Assembly: GCA_977017575.1 (NCBI GenBank)
Contig: CDRNVI010000041.1
Coordinates: 248,001 to 312,000 of the forward strand
DNA from: Paramoeba atlantica
Taxonomy: Eukaryota > Discosea
DNA: 64,000 nucleotides
Reading direction: 5' to 3'
Part shown: piece by piece, positions 62,593 to 64,000 of the stretch
Numbering within the stretch: position 1 is the first letter of the stretch
How the letters are laid out: the number at the start of each line of letters is the position of its first letter
Made by a program: the position numbers and the translations under genes
Notes under the pieces: model-generated
The model's input: the letters and a program-made list of their open reading frames with translations, nothing else
The model's database searches: none
Told to the model about the DNA's origin: nothing

Positions 62593-64000
62593 ATGAAAAG
62601 CGATCAAAGTCTTCGATCTCGCGCAAGCCTAGACAAAAATCCACCTTCACCCCACATATTGACTAACACAAACGAAGGTAAGCTCAGCGAAGGCACTTTC
62701 ACCGATGAAGAGCGTTCCCACCGACTCGGCAGTTGGGACCAGTTTGAGGGGAACAAACACTTGATCTCCACTGCAAGTACATACAACGAGCAACTTTATA
62801 CCACGCCGATCCCCATGGATATTCCCGCGGAATGGATGGATCACGCACGCCAAATTGCACAGGAGAGGGAAACTCCAGACACGGGCCATACTGAGGCAGA
62901 AAACGAGGAAATGCAACACTGTGGGGTAAGACGGCAGAGCACAACTCATGAAAACGCACCTGCATCTCGGACCCCCGACAAAGCACTGAAGCTTAATGCC
63001 GTAGTACAGGACGTCTCTCCCCGTCTGCTACACAACGTTTCTCCCTCGAAAGGACCCACGAAGACAGACACGAGGCATTCTAAACGAATACCGGCGACAG
63101 AGAAAAACCCTCCCTCACCTCTCCTAGCTGAGGCCAAGGACTCAGCCACCGAAGTTACACAAAACAGAGAAGAATTCCGAGAATGCTCGGCGATGGGATG
63201 CACTTGGCGGAGCCCGGCGCACGGGGTATCGTGGCAAGCGTTTTATAACCACGTCGCCTGTCGCCACGGTAGCAGCATCCCTGCCGCCTGGTGGGCTACA
63301 GAAGGTAGATTCCTGTGTGCTGCATGCGGGCGCTCTTACGATGTCAATAAAACGGAAACACACCCACAGTCCTGAAAGGGAAAGATGACAACCCCTCAAA
63401 GCCCATCACACATGTCACACCCAAGCGACGAAAGCCACCCACCCACAACTCAGATGCATCAACCCGAGCTTCCCTCGTTGGCCTCTATTTCTCAGACACA
63501 ATTGAGCACTTGCAAAGACGTCCCCGCCCGATGCCGTCATCTTTGGGGAGAAATCTTAACAAAAACGGCCGAAAACGCAGTCAAGGAAAACTCCCCCGCC
63601 GCGTGGACGTTATTCGCTATGCTCCCGAAGTGTCTCCTACCAGCTCCGCACCGAGGAGGACGCAAGCATCACACAACATACGCATCATTCGTCGAAAAGT
63701 GCATGAACCGATGGCTGGCGCAAGATTACGTACCCTTGTGGAATGATACAGTAAACAACGCCCTCAAAAAGCAATCCGCAACCCCTAACATAGTTCACGA
63801 TGAGGAGGAAAAAGCTGCCATCCGGTCAGAATTGCTGGTTCGACAAGGCGAGTACTCAAGAGGAATGGCAGCACTCACGGCTGACCCAATGGCTCCTGAC
63901 GACGAAGAAACGTATATCAAGCTTCAGAACAAACACCCGTGCCGCCTTTCAGACAGCGACGCCATCGATTACACCCCCCCACCAACAGCGCCCTTACAGG
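62593..64000 (+). pseudogene. Family C protein N-terminus (copy 3, partial)
   Basis: MKSDQSLRSRASLDKNP, GSWDQFEGNKHLIS, YNEQLYTTPIPMDIPAEW, the C2H2 finger CSAMGCTWRSPAHG...YNHVACRH and CAACGRSYDVNKTETH. In the second finger the final His and Cys of copy 1 (HLNHC) are replaced by Ser and an in-frame TGA (63373-63375). The frame then stays open through STCKDVPARCRHLW, LPKCLLPAPHRGGRK, RSELLVRQGEYSRGMAALTA and NKHPCRLSD to the end of the window. One stop visible; the RT lies outside. Confidence 0.82.

Larger units (their letters stand above)
62505..64000 (+). mobile_element. Family C retrotransposon, copy 3 (5' end, runs off window)
   Basis: Starts with a complete SL-like sequence (62505-62542) directly after the poly(A) of copy 2, then a pyrimidine tract with TTTAG (62543-62563) and ATG at 62593. 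The coding part continues to the window end at the start of the RT. Confidence 0.85.

Noticed and set aside
12109-63375. Reassigned stop codons: many long frames have a single in-frame TAA, TAG or TGA
   Set aside because: The stops replace different residues in aligned copies (Gln, Tyr, Tyr, Cys, Arg, Cys), and every family has copies with the normal codon, so this is ordinary decay and not a variant code.

Overview
This window is a repeat-dense piece of a eukaryotic nuclear genome, most likely from a euglenozoan (kinetoplastid or diplonemid grade). Two observations support this. First, a spliced-leader (SL)-like sequence ending in CAGTTTCTGTACCTTGTTG sits at the 5' ends of several retroelements; kinetoplastid and diplonemid SL exons end in CAGTTTCTGTACTTTATTG. 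Second, a well-preserved 5S rRNA gene of eukaryotic type lies at 32333-32450 (minus). I recognise no host protein gene. Almost everything else is transposable-element sequence, mostly nested.

Retroelements. Families A and B are non-LTR retrotransposons with one long ORF: a Pro-rich or acidic N-terminus, a Tudor/SH3-like module, reverse transcriptase (YIDD or YQDD), Cys/His clusters and a C-terminal restriction-like endonuclease (RSGPDL...YD). They resemble the CRE/SLACS/CZAR group. Family C is a second endonuclease-bearing non-LTR lineage with N-terminal zinc fingers (YLDD; RPADV...DFAVTHAQQ). One ingi/L1Tc-like LINE (APE-RT-RNase H) has an open 1,433-codon ORF. Fossil tyrosine-recombinase (DIRS/TATE/VIPER-like) elements are present as one copy with end repeats (D1), one large piece (D2) and smaller fragments. 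DNA elements are an IS30-like remnant with 2-bp duplications, a 1.7-kb element with 8-bp duplications and a 178-bp satellite inside, and two unclassified hairpin-ended families (F1, F2).

Layout. 1-2892: DIRS-like fragment and inverted F1 pair. 2893-7036: family B copy 1, split by F2. 7037-8812: a patchwork of tails and fragments. 8813-10064: family B copy, minus. 10074-25277: family A copy 1, holding family B copy 2 (itself holding F2) and family A copy 2 (itself holding the IS30-like element). 25278-27275: minus-strand retroelement fragments. 27276-31913: unassigned DNA, then an RT-less A/B chimera holding the 8-bp-TSD element. 31914-32839: the only plausible host interval, with 5S rRNA and two tRNA-like sequences. 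32840-43075: family C copy 1, holding family A copy 5, which holds F1. 43135-48380: D1. 48542-50869: family A copy 6. 50870-61390: DIRS-like D2 and D3 around the LINE. 61478-64000: two family C copies.

Five insertions can be dated relative to their hosts because removing the insert together with one copy of the target duplication restores the host LINE reading frame exactly. In three well-bounded copies the SL sequence lies inside the target-site duplications, so it belongs to the mobile element and not to the target. This is best explained by reverse transcription of trans-spliced mRNA.
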